DNA of 22,910 bases from REEB85 sp018971455 (GTDB lineage: Bacteria; Pseudomonadota; Alphaproteobacteria; Acetobacterales; Acetobacteraceae). A program made the translations under genes and the position numbers. The stretch covers positions 1 to 22,910 of the forward strand of contig JAGWNT010000066.1 of the NCBI GenBank assembly GCA_028871195.1, read 5' to 3'. Positions 1 through 7,312 of the stretch are shown in pieces. Each line of letters begins with the position of its first letter. The first letter of the stretch is position 1. The notes under the pieces were generated by a model, which was given only the letters and a program-made list of their open reading frames with translations, did not search any database and was not told the DNA's origin.

Positions 1-737
1 GATTCCAGCGCCACGCCCAGCCCGTCCGCCGCGGTGCAGATCGACAGGAAGCTGCGATCGAAGCGCGGGCCGCGCGGCTCCGGTGCCGCCAGATCGTTGG
101 CGGCGAACCAGGCCGGCCAGCGCACCTGCTTGTTGTCGCTCTCGATCAGGGTCTGGCCGAACAGGTCACGCGGGCTGCGAATGTGGGCGGCCAGTTCCGG
201 CGTGCAGAGCGGCAGCACCTCCTCCTCGCCGAGCGGCAGGACGATGATAGGCGGATGGCGGCTGCGCGCATAAGCCTCCGCCCAGCCCACGCCATAGACG
301 ATATCGGCATCGAAGGCGCCGGTCTGGAAGCGGGTATAGTCCACGCCGGCGGAGATCTGCAGCTCCAGCCCCTCGCAATCGGTGAGCAGGCGCGGCAGGC
401 GCGGCACCAGCCATTGCGCGGCTATGCTGGGCGCGCAGTGCATGCGCAGCAGGCTGCGGTTGCGCCCCGAGATGGCGCCGAGGCCACGCTGCAATTCCTC
501 GAAGCCCTGCTGGACATGGCGCAGAAGCGTCTCGCCCTGCGGCGTGAGATCGATGCGCCGGCGGTCGCGCACGAAGAGCTTGGTCTGCAACGAATCCTCC
601 AGCCCGCGGATGGCGTGGCTGATGGCGCTCGGCGTCACATGCAGCGCGTCCGCGGCGGCGCGGAACGACCCGGTGCGGGCGGCCGCCTCGAAGCTGCGCA
701 AAGCGGTGAGAGGAATTTGTTGCATCGCGGAAGACAT
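1..737 (-). CDS. LysR-family transcriptional regulator (GcvA-like), C-terminus cut by window edge
   Basis: This is a probable DNA-binding regulator of the divergent operon that starts at 834. I translated the minus strand from the ATG at 735-737; the frame stays open for 245 codons to the window edge. Residues about 8-67 form a LysR winged helix-turn-helix: SFEAAARTGSFRAAADALHV, then TPSAISHAIRGLE, then LFVRDRRRIDLTPQGE. The rest matches the start of a periplasmic-binding-like effector domain, with a GcvA-like MHCAPSIAAQWLVPRLPRL stretch. LysR proteins are usually about 300 residues, so some 55 are missing. An in-frame ATG at 723-725 is an alternative start. The effector is unknown; the substrate of the neighbouring operon, or a metabolite of it, is the natural guess. 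The family assignment is firm and the target is inferred from the divergent layout. Confidence 0.9.
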   Translation of the reverse strand, partial: MSSAMQQIPLTALRSFEAAARTGSFRAAADALHVTPSAISHAIRGLEDSLQTKLFVRDRRRIDLTPQGETLLRHVQQGFEELQRGLGAISGRNRSLLRMHCAPSIAAQWLVPRLPRLLTDCEGLELQISAGVDYTRFQTGAFDADIVYGVGWAEAYARSRHPPIIVLPLGEEEVLPLCTPELAAHIRSPRDLFGQTLIESDNKQVRWPAWFAANDLAAPEPRGPRFDRSFLSICTAADGLGVALE

Positions 738-746
738 GGTGAACCC

Positions 747-768
747 AATTCACCTTTCGGTGCAAATT
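747..768. promoter_or_regulatory. Dyad in the LysR/SDR divergent promoter, candidate LysR operator
   Basis: The 96-bp gap between the divergent genes holds an interrupted dyad: CACC at 751-754 and GGTG at 759-762 around TTTC, flanked by AATT at 747-750 and 765-768. LysR regulators usually bind such dyads between divergent genes. It is not an exact T-N11-A site, so the call rests on symmetry and position only. Confidence 0.4.
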
Positions 769-833
769 TCGCGTTTGATCATTGGTGCCGCCGGTTCCAC
801 CAAGGGGCAACTGAAAAACCCCTGGAGGAAGCG

Positions 834-1583
834 ATGCTGCTATCTGGTCGTGTGGCCGTCATATCGGGGGCGGCGAGCCGCCGTGGCATTGGCCGCGCGA
901 CGGCGGGCCTGTTCGCGACCCATGGGGCGCGCGTGGTCATCCTCGATCTCGACGCTGCCGGCGCCACCGCGGCGGCGGCCGAACTCGGCCCCCAGCATCT
1001 CGGCTTCGGCTGTGACGTCACCGATCGCGCAAGCTGTGCGGCCGCGTCCGAGCAGGTGCTGGCGGCGTGCGGCCATGTCGACATCCTCGTCAACAATGCC
1101 GGCATCACCCAGCCGGTGAAGCTGATGGACATCACCGAGGCCGACTGGAAGCGCATCATGGCCGTCAATCTCGACGGCGTGCTGAATCTCAGCCAGGCCT
1201 TCGTGCCGCATATGCGCGCCCGCCGGCAGGGCTCGATCGCCTGCATGTCCTCGGTCTCGGCGCAGCGCGGCGGCGGCATCTTCGGCGGGCCGCACTACTC
1301 CGCGGCCAAGGCCGGCGTGCTCGGCCTGGCCAAGGCGATGGCCCGCGAACTGGGGCCGGACAATATCCGCGTCAACTGCGTGACCCCCGGCCTGATCCAG
1401 ACCGACATCACCGGCGGCATGCTGACCAACGAGATGAAGACCGAAATCCTCAAGGGCATCCCGCTGCCGCGCCTGGGCGAGGCGCAGGACGTCGCCGGCG
1501 CGTTCCTCTTCCTCGCCTCCGACCTGTCTTCCTACATCACCGGGGCGGTGATCGACGTCAACGGCGGCATGCTCATTCATTGA
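834..1583 (+). CDS. Short-chain dehydrogenase/reductase (SDR), polyol or aldonate dehydrogenase-like
   Basis: This 249-residue classical SDR is a cytoplasmic NAD(P)-dependent oxidoreductase. Visible motifs are the nucleotide-binding glycine stretch GAASRRGIG (residues 12-20), NNAG (87-90), and the catalytic Ser142, Tyr155 and Lys159 (HYSAAKAG). Length and motifs are typical of the family that includes gluconate 5-dehydrogenase, 3-oxoacyl-ACP reductases and sugar or polyol dehydrogenases. The ATG at 834 is preceded by a good GGAGG ribosome site at 824-828, and the protein begins right at the first Rossmann strand. It is the first gene of the operon and lies 14 bp before the split transketolase. 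Oxidation of an imported polyol or sugar acid to a ketose or keto acid would fit the context. The substrate is inferred, not seen. Confidence 0.9.
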   Translation: MLLSGRVAVISGAASRRGIGRATAGLFATHGARVVILDLDAAGATAAAAELGPQHLGFGCDVTDRASCAAASEQVLAACGHVDILVNNAGITQPVKLMDITEADWKRIMAVNLDGVLNLSQAFVPHMRARRQGSIACMSSVSAQRGGGIFGGPHYSAAKAGVLGLAKAMARELGPDNIRVNCVTPGLIQTDITGGMLTNEMKTEILKGIPLPRLGEAQDVAGAFLFLASDLSSYITGAVIDVNGGMLIH

Positions 1584-1597
1584 GCGGGAGCGGTGCG

Positions 1598-2446
1598 ATG
1601 ACCCAACCGACACGCTTCAGCAACGCGCCGAGTCTGGCCGCGCGGGCCTGGCGCATCCGCCGGCACGCCCTGCGCATGGGCGAGGTGCAGGGGCAGGGGT
1701 ACATCGCCCAGGCGCTCGGCATCGCCGACGTCCTGGCTGTCGCCTATTTCCACGCCCTGGCCTACCGCGCGGAAGACCCGGCCTGGGAGGGGCGCGACCG
1801 CTTCCTGCTTTCGATCGGCCATTACGCCATCGCCCTCTACGCGGCGCTGATCGAGGCCGGGGTAATCCCCGAGGAGGAACTCGAGACCTACGGCGCCGAT
1901 GACAGCAGGCTGCCGATGTCGGGCATGGCGACCTACACGCCGGGCATGGAGATCAGCGGCGGCTCGCTCGGCCAGGGGCTGGGCATGGCCGTGGGGATGG
2001 CGCTCGGGCTGAAGCGCAAGACATCCCCTGCCTTCGTCTACAATCTCATGTCCGATGGCGAGCTCGGTGAGGGCGCCACCTGGGAGGCGGCGATGTCGGC
2101 GGCGCATTGGAAGCTCGACAACCTGATCTGCGTGGTGGATTTCAACAACCAGCAGGCTGACGGCCCCTCCACCGACATGCTGTGCAGCGAGCCGCTGGCG
2201 CCGAAATGGGCGGCGTTCGGCTGGCACGCCCAGCGCGTCGATGGCAACGACATCGACGCCGTGCGCGCCGCCTTCGATGCCGCGCGGGCGCTGACGGCGC
2301 CGCAGCCGCGCGTCATCATCTGCGACACCCGCATGGCCAAGGGCGTGCCCTTCCTGGAGGCGCGCGACCGCAACCACTTCCTGCGCGTCGAGGCGGATGA
2401 ATGGGCAAAGGCGCTCGACGTGCTCGACGCGGGGCGCGTGTCATGA
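1598..2446 (+). CDS. Transketolase-family N-terminal (thiamine diphosphate pyrophosphate-binding) subunit
   Basis: This is the first half of a split, two-subunit transketolase, 282 residues. It has the ThDP fold: SIGH (72-75), GSLGQGLGMAVGMALGLK (about 122-139), and the Mg/ThDP motif SDGE (152-155) followed by DFNN (181-184). Classical enzymes have GDG at the SDG position. Hand alignment to classical transketolases puts Tyr35 at the substrate-binding His of the GHPG motif and Ser108 at the His of the PGHPE motif, so two substrate-contacting histidines are changed. His75 is retained. The start ATG follows GGGAGCGG at 1585-1592. The stop overlaps the C-subunit start by 4 bp, implying coupled translation and a 1:1 complex. 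Relatives include the two-subunit apulose-4-phosphate and sulfosugar transketolases, but the substrate here is unknown. Confidence 0.88.
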   Translation: MTQPTRFSNAPSLAARAWRIRRHALRMGEVQGQGYIAQALGIADVLAVAYFHALAYRAEDPAWEGRDRFLLSIGHYAIALYAALIEAGVIPEEELETYGADDSRLPMSGMATYTPGMEISGGSLGQGLGMAVGMALGLKRKTSPAFVYNLMSDGELGEGATWEAAMSAAHWKLDNLICVVDFNNQQADGPSTDMLCSEPLAPKWAAFGWHAQRVDGNDIDAVRAAFDAARALTAPQPRVIICDTRMAKGVPFLEARDRNHFLRVEADEWAKALDVLDAGRVS

Positions 2447-3432
2447 GCGCCGGCAAGCCCCGCCTGACCACTTCGGCGATGATCGCCTCGATCGCCTCGG
2501 AAGGTCAGCGCACCAAGCCCGCGCCTTTCGGGCACGCGCTCGCGGCCCTTGCCGCCGATCGCCCGGACATCGTCGGCATGACCGCCGATCTCGGCAAATA
2601 CACCGATCTGCACATCTTCGCGAAGGCCTTCCCCGATCGCTATTACCAGATGGGCATGGCCGAGCAGCTGCTGATGGGGGCGGCCGCCGGCATGGCGCGC
2701 GAAGGCTTCATGCCGTTTGCCACCACCTATGCGGTGTTCGCCGCGCGGCGGGCCTACGATTTCATCTGCCTCGGCATCGCCGAGGAGAAACTAAACGTCA
2801 AGATCGTCTGCGCCCTGCCGGGGCTGACGAGCGGCTACGGGCCGAGCCATCAGGCCACCGAGGATCTCGCCATCTTCCGCGGCATGCCGGAGCTCACCAT
2901 CGTCGATCCGTGTGACGCACTGGAGATCGAGCAGGCGGTGCCGGCGATCGCCGCCCATCGCGGGCCGGTCTATATGCGCCTGCTGCGCGGCAACGTGCCG
3001 CTGGTGCTCGACGAGTACAATTACCGCTTCGAACTGGGCAAGGCGGCCCTGCTGCGCGACGGGGCGGATGTGCTCATCGTGTCCTCCGGGCTGATGACCA
3101 TGCGCGCGCTGGAGACGGCGAACGCGCTGCGGGCCGACCGCATCGACGCCGCGGTGCTGCACGTGCCGACCATCAAGCCGCTCGACGAGGCGACCATCCT
3201 CACCGCGGCCGCGCGCACCGGCCGGCCGGTGGTGGTCGCCGAGAACCATACCGTCATCGGCGGATTGGGTGAGGCCGTCGCCGCCACGCTGCTGCGCGGC
3301 GGCATCACCCCACGCTTCCGCCAGATCGGCCTGCCGGACGCCTTTCTCGATGCCGGCGCCCTGCCCACGCTGCACGACCGCTACGGCATCTCCACCGACG
3401 CCATGGTGCAGACGCTGCGGGCCTGGCTGTGA
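2443..3432 (+). CDS. Transketolase-family C-terminal subunit (pyrimidine-binding plus C-terminal domains)
   Basis: This 329-residue partner of the preceding subunit completes the transketolase. It carries the pyrimidine-binding domain with the catalytic glutamate Glu74 (MGMAEQ), the GPSHQATED segment with His136, and a conserved YMRL arginine, Arg179. The C-terminal domain runs from about residue 200 (ADVLIVSSG, then HVPTIKPLDE, then VVVAENHTVIGGLGEAV). At the position of the phosphate-binding His461 of E. coli TktA it has Leu125, and near Asp469 it has Tyr132 with one residue deleted. I chose the ATG at 2443 because it overlaps the upstream stop (ATGA) and matches the family start; a longer frame from 2401 would lie wholly inside the upstream gene. 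The downstream dehydrogenase overlaps by 4 bp. Family is certain and substrate is not. Confidence 0.88.
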   Translation: MSAGKPRLTTSAMIASIASEGQRTKPAPFGHALAALAADRPDIVGMTADLGKYTDLHIFAKAFPDRYYQMGMAEQLLMGAAAGMAREGFMPFATTYAVFAARRAYDFICLGIAEEKLNVKIVCALPGLTSGYGPSHQATEDLAIFRGMPELTIVDPCDALEIEQAVPAIAAHRGPVYMRLLRGNVPLVLDEYNYRFELGKAALLRDGADVLIVSSGLMTMRALETANALRADRIDAAVLHVPTIKPLDEATILTAAARTGRPVVVAENHTVIGGLGEAVAATLLRGGITPRFRQIGLPDAFLDAGALPTLHDRYGISTDAMVQTLRAWL

Positions 3433-4325
3433 CGCAACCCGCCGCCAGCATCGCCGCGGTCGGTTTCGTCGGCCTCGGCGCCATGGGCCTGCCGATGGCC
3501 CAGGCGCTGCTGGCGCGCGGGTTCGTGGTGCGCGGGCATGATCTGCGCACCGCCTCCACCGCCGCTCTGGTCGAGGCCGGCGGGATCGCCGCCGGCTCGG
3601 CCGCCGCCGCCGCGACCGGGGCCGACGCCCTGGTTCTGATGGTGGTGGACGCGGCACAGGCCGAAGCCGTGCTGTTCGACGAGGGCGCGCTCGAGGCGCT
3701 GCCGCCGCACGGCCTCGTCGTGCTGACCGCGACCTGCCCGCCAGCGGCGGTCACCGCGATTGCGGGGCGCGTGTCGGCGAGCGGGCGGCGCTTCATCGAT
3801 GCGCCGGTATCCGGCGGCGTGGCCGGCGCGCGTGCCGCGCGGCTCACCATCATGGCCGCCGGCCCTTCGGCCGACATCGCGGCAGTGCGCCCGCTGCTGG
3901 CGGCGTTCGGCGAGCGCATCTTCCATGTCGGCGAACGGCCCGGCCAGGGTGCGGTGATGAAGAGCGTGAACCAGCTGCTCTGTGGCGCGCATCTCGCCGT
4001 CGCGGCGGAGGGGCTTGCGCTCGCGACGCGGCTCGGCGTGGATGGGCGGATCGCCCTGGAGATCATGGGCGGATCGGCGGCGGCGAGCTGGATGTTGAAC
4101 GATCGCGGCCCGCGCATGCTGGAGGCGACGCCCGAGGTGACCAGCGCAATCGACATCTTCGTCAAGGACCTCGGCATCGTCATGCAGGCCGGCCGCGACA
4201 GCCGGGCCGCCCTGCCGATCGCGGCCATCGCCCATCAGCTATTTCTGTCCGTCTCGGGCCGCGGCGAAGGCGGTGCCGATGACAGCCAGGTGATCCGTGC
4301 CTATCGCGCGCTGAACGGTCCCTGA
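3429..4325 (+). CDS. NAD(P)-dependent beta-hydroxyacid dehydrogenase (HIBADH / threonate dehydrogenase-like)
   Basis: This 298-residue member of the 3-hydroxyisobutyrate, tartronate semialdehyde reductase and L-threonate dehydrogenase family interconverts a beta-hydroxy acid and its semialdehyde or keto form. Visible features are the Rossmann motif GLGAMG (15-20), Asp38 after beta-2, which suggests NAD preference, the substrate loop DAPVSGG (124-130), catalytic Lys178 in GAVMKSVNQLL, and Lys246 in KDLGIV. It starts with GTG at 3429, overlapping the upstream TGA by 4 bp, so it is translationally coupled to the transketolase. A reasonable role is reduction of a short aldehydic acid released by the transketolase, or oxidation of an imported tetronate. 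The exact substrate cannot be read from sequence. Confidence 0.88.
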   Translation: MTQPAASIAAVGFVGLGAMGLPMAQALLARGFVVRGHDLRTASTAALVEAGGIAAGSAAAAATGADALVLMVVDAAQAEAVLFDEGALEALPPHGLVVLTATCPPAAVTAIAGRVSASGRRFIDAPVSGGVAGARAARLTIMAAGPSADIAAVRPLLAAFGERIFHVGERPGQGAVMKSVNQLLCGAHLAVAAEGLALATRLGVDGRIALEIMGGSAAASWMLNDRGPRMLEATPEVTSAIDIFVKDLGIVMQAGRDSRAALPIAAIAHQLFLSVSGRGEGGADDSQVIRAYRALNGP

Positions 4326-4369
4326 CCCTGCGGGCGGATTTCACACAAGACCATCAAGGGAGAAGAAAC

Positions 4370-5401
4370 ATGACGACCAGACAACACGGCTTCCGCCCCG
4401 TCACCCGCCGCGGCCTCCTCGCCGCCGGCGCCGCGCTGCCGCTTTGCGGCATTCTCAGCCGCCGCGGCTATGCGGCGCAGTTCTCCTACAAGCTGGCCAC
4501 CGGCCAGGATCCGACGCACCCTATCAACATCCGCGACCAGGAGGCCATCAGCCGCATCCAGGCGGCGAGCGGCGGGCGGCTCGAGATCAAGCTCTTTCCG
4601 GCCAACCAGCTCGGCTCGGACACCGACCTGCTCTCGCAGGTCCGCAACGGCGGCGTGGAACTTTTCAACCTCGCGACATCCATCCTCGCGACCTTCGTTC
4701 CCGTCGCCGGCATCGTGAACACCGGCTTTGCCTTCCCCGATTACTCCACGGTGTGGAAGGCGATGGACGGCGCGCTCGGCCAGCATATCCGCGCGCAGAT
4801 CAACAAATCCGGCATCGTCTCGGTGTCGCGCATGATGGATAACGGCTTCCGCCAGATCACCACCTCGACGAAGGTGATCGCGACACCGGCCGACCTGCAC
4901 GGGCTGAAGCTGCGCGTGCCGCCGGCGCCGATGCTGACCTCGCTGTTCCAGGCCTTCGGTGCGGGGCCGGCGCCGATCAATTTCAACGAGGTCTATTCGG
5001 CGCTGCAGACCAAGGTGGTCGAGGGGCAGGAGAACCCGCTGGCCATCATCGCCACCGCGCGGCTGTACGAAGTGCAGAAATTCTGCAGCATGACCAGCCA
5101 TGTGTGGGATGGCTATCTGATCCTCGGCAATCGTGGCGCATGGACGGCCCTGCCGAAGGACCTGCAGGACATCGTCATGCGCGAGTTCGACCACTCGGCC
5201 GAAGACCAGCGCGCCGACATCGCCAAGCTCAGCGTCTCGCTGCAGAAGGACCTGACGGCGAAGGGCCTGGTCTTCAACGAACCCGACAAGGCGGCATTCC
5301 GCGCCGCCCTCGCCAAGACCAGCTTCTACGGCGAGTGGAAGAAGAAGTACGGCGCCGAAGCCTGGGGCCTGCTCGAGGCCAGCACCGGCAAGCTGGTGTG
5401 A
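4370..5401 (+). CDS. dctP: TRAP transporter substrate-binding protein (DctP family)
   Basis: This 343-residue periplasmic binding protein serves the TRAP permease encoded next. It has an N-terminal signal with twin arginines (VTRRGLLAAGAALPLCG, residues 11-27) and probable cleavage near residues 36-37 (YAA/QF), so Tat export is possible. The DctP fold is recognised from FPANQLGSDTDLLSQVRNG (76-94), LHGLKLRVP (177-184) and NEVYSALQTKVVEGQENPL (206-224). Arg182 in the KLRVP segment corresponds to the conserved arginine that salt-bridges a substrate carboxylate in characterised DctP proteins. An organic or sugar acid is therefore the likely ligand. The ATG is preceded by GGGAGAAGAA. Its stop overlaps the permease GTG start by 4 bp. 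Confidence 0.93.
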   Translation: MTTRQHGFRPVTRRGLLAAGAALPLCGILSRRGYAAQFSYKLATGQDPTHPINIRDQEAISRIQAASGGRLEIKLFPANQLGSDTDLLSQVRNGGVELFNLATSILATFVPVAGIVNTGFAFPDYSTVWKAMDGALGQHIRAQINKSGIVSVSRMMDNGFRQITTSTKVIATPADLHGLKLRVPPAPMLTSLFQAFGAGPAPINFNEVYSALQTKVVEGQENPLAIIATARLYEVQKFCSMTSHVWDGYLILGNRGAWTALPKDLQDIVMREFDHSAEDQRADIAKLSVSLQKDLTAKGLVFNEPDKAAFRAALAKTSFYGEWKKKYGAEAWGLLEASTGKLV

Positions 5402-7272
5402 CCGGCGCCGGCGCATACGCGGCCGCCGACGCGCCCGTGCTGCCCCGCTGGGCGGTACGGGCGGATGCGGTGCTCGGCCGGCTCGTCGAGATTCCGGCCG
5501 CCCTGCTGGTGGTGGCCGAAATGGTCGTGCTGTTTGCCGGCGTGGTGGCGCGCTATGTGCTCGACAGCCCGCTCGTCTGGTCCGACGAGCTGGCGTCGAT
5601 GCTGTTCCTGTGGCTCGCCATGCTCGGCTCGGTGGTGGCGCTGCGGCGCGGCGAGCATATGCGCATGACGGCGCTGGTCGGCCGCGTCGGCCCGCGCACG
5701 CGCGGCTTTCTGGAGGTGGTGGCGATCGCGGTGCCGCTGGCCTTCCTCGCGCTGATCATCGTGCCCGGCGTGCGGTTTGCCGCCGGCGAGGGTTTCGTCA
5801 CCACGCCGGCGCTGCAGATCCCGGGATCCTGGCCGGCCGCGGCCTTCCCGGTCGGCGCGGTGCTGATGCTGCTGGTCGCGCTGCTGCGGCTGGCGCGCGT
5901 CGGCAACTGGCGGCTGGTGGCCGGCGCCGGCCTGCTGGTCGGCGGCATCATGCTCGCCTTCGTTGCCGCCGCCCCGCTGCTGCAACCGCTGGGCAATCTC
6001 AACCTGGTGATCTTCTTCGTCGTGCTGGTGGCGGCGATGGTGCTGGGCGCCGTGCCCATCGCCTTCGCTTTCGGGCTGGCGACGTTCGGCTATCTCGGCC
6101 TGACCACGCATGTGCCGTCGATGGTGCTGGTGGGGCGGATGAACGAGGGGATGTCGCAGCTCATCCTGCTGGCCGTGCCGCTTTTCGTCATCCTCGGTAT
6201 GCTGATGGAGATGACCGGCATCGCGCGCGCCATGGTGCAGTTCCTGGTCTGTCTGCTCGGCCATGTGCGCGGCGGGCTGTTCTATGTGCTGGTCGGCGCG
6301 ATGTATCTCGTGTCCGGCATTTCGGGATCGAAGGCGGCCGACATGGCGGCGATCGCCCCGGTGCTGTTTCCGGAGATGAAGGCGCGCGGCGCGCGCCCCG
6401 GCGAGCTTCTGGCCCTGCTGGCGGCGACCGGCGCGCAGACCGAGACGATTCCGCCGAGCCTGGTTCTGATCACCATCGGCTCGGTCACCGGCGTCTCGAT
6501 CGCGGCACTGTTCACCGGCGGGCTGCTGCCCGGGCTGCTTCTCGGCCTCGTGCTGTGCCTCGTCGTGCGCATGCGGCTGCGCGGCGAGACGGCCGAAGCC
6601 CTGCCGCCGCGCGCGCCCTGGCCGGTGATCGGGCGCAGCTTCGTCATCGCCCTGCCGGGCCTCGCGCTGCCGTTCGTGGTGCGCTACGCGGTGATCAGCG
6701 GTGCCACCACGGCGACCGAGGTGTCGGTGGTCGGCGTGGTCTATTCGGTGCTGGTCGGCCTGCTGGTCTATCGCCGGTTCGACTGGCGCGCTGTGATGCC
6801 GATGCTGGTCGAGACGGCCGCGCTCTCCGGCGCCATCCTGATCATCATCGGCGCGGCCACGGGCATGTCCTGGGCGCTCACCCAGTCGGGATTTTCCCAG
6901 CAGCTCGCGGCCACCATGGCGGCGTTGCCGGGCGGCAAGGCGAGCTTCCTCGCGGTGTCGATCATCGCCTTCGTCGTGCTCGGCAGCGTGCTCGAGGGCA
7001 TTCCCTCGATCGTGCTGTTCGGCCCGCTGCTCTTCCCGATCGCGCGCAGCCTCGGCATCAACGAGGTGCACTACGCCATCGTGGTGGTGCTGGCGATGGG
7101 CGTGGGGCTGTTCTCGCCGCCCTTCGGCGTGGGCTACTACTCGGCCTGCGCGGTCAGCCGCATTCACCCCGATGCCGGGCTGAAGCCCATTTTTCGCTAC
7201 CTCGTTGCCCTGGTACTCGGCCTGCTGGTGATCGCCGCGGTGCCGTGGTTCTCCACCGGCTTCCTCGGCTGA
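5398..7272 (+). CDS. dctQM: Fused TRAP transporter permease DctQM
   Basis: This 624-residue inner-membrane protein fuses the small DctQ subunit (about residues 1-185, including the typical WSDELASMLFLWLAMLGSVV stretch) to the large DctM subunit (from about 190). Separate DctQ and DctM proteins total a similar length. Many hydrophobic segments are visible. DctM motifs include VPLFVILGMLMEMTG, SGISGSKAADMAAIAPVLFP and FSPPFGVGYY. Together with DctP it should import a carboxylate with sodium. The GTG at 5398 overlaps the dctP stop (GTGA); an upstream extension of the frame would lie inside dctP and is not credible. The DctQ/DctM fusion is common in alphaproteobacteria and is not itself unusual. 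Confidence 0.93.
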   Translation: MTGAGAYAAADAPVLPRWAVRADAVLGRLVEIPAALLVVAEMVVLFAGVVARYVLDSPLVWSDELASMLFLWLAMLGSVVALRRGEHMRMTALVGRVGPRTRGFLEVVAIAVPLAFLALIIVPGVRFAAGEGFVTTPALQIPGSWPAAAFPVGAVLMLLVALLRLARVGNWRLVAGAGLLVGGIMLAFVAAAPLLQPLGNLNLVIFFVVLVAAMVLGAVPIAFAFGLATFGYLGLTTHVPSMVLVGRMNEGMSQLILLAVPLFVILGMLMEMTGIARAMVQFLVCLLGHVRGGLFYVLVGAMYLVSGISGSKAADMAAIAPVLFPEMKARGARPGELLALLAATGAQTETIPPSLVLITIGSVTGVSIAALFTGGLLPGLLLGLVLCLVVRMRLRGETAEALPPRAPWPVIGRSFVIALPGLALPFVVRYAVISGATTATEVSVVGVVYSVLVGLLVYRRFDWRAVMPMLVETAALSGAILIIIGAATGMSWALTQSGFSQQLAATMAALPGGKASFLAVSIIAFVVLGSVLEGIPSIVLFGPLLFPIARSLGINEVHYAIVVVLAMGVGLFSPPFGVGYYSACAVSRIHPDAGLKPIFRYLVALVLGLLVIAAVPWFSTGFLG

Positions 7273-7312
7273 CCCGCGGCCCTCGCAGCCTTTGCAAATC
7301 TCGGAGCTTCCG

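Noticed and set aside
183..833. Long open frame upstream of the SDR, in frame with it
   Set aside because: It is antisense to the LysR gene, which has clear family motifs. High GC keeps the opposite strand open. The SDR starts at 834 with a good ribosome site.
1598..3432. Calling the split transketolase AptA/AptB or SqwG/SqwH
   Set aside because: No apulose kinase, apiose isomerase or sulfosugar genes are nearby, and active-site residues differ from classical phosphate-binding patterns.
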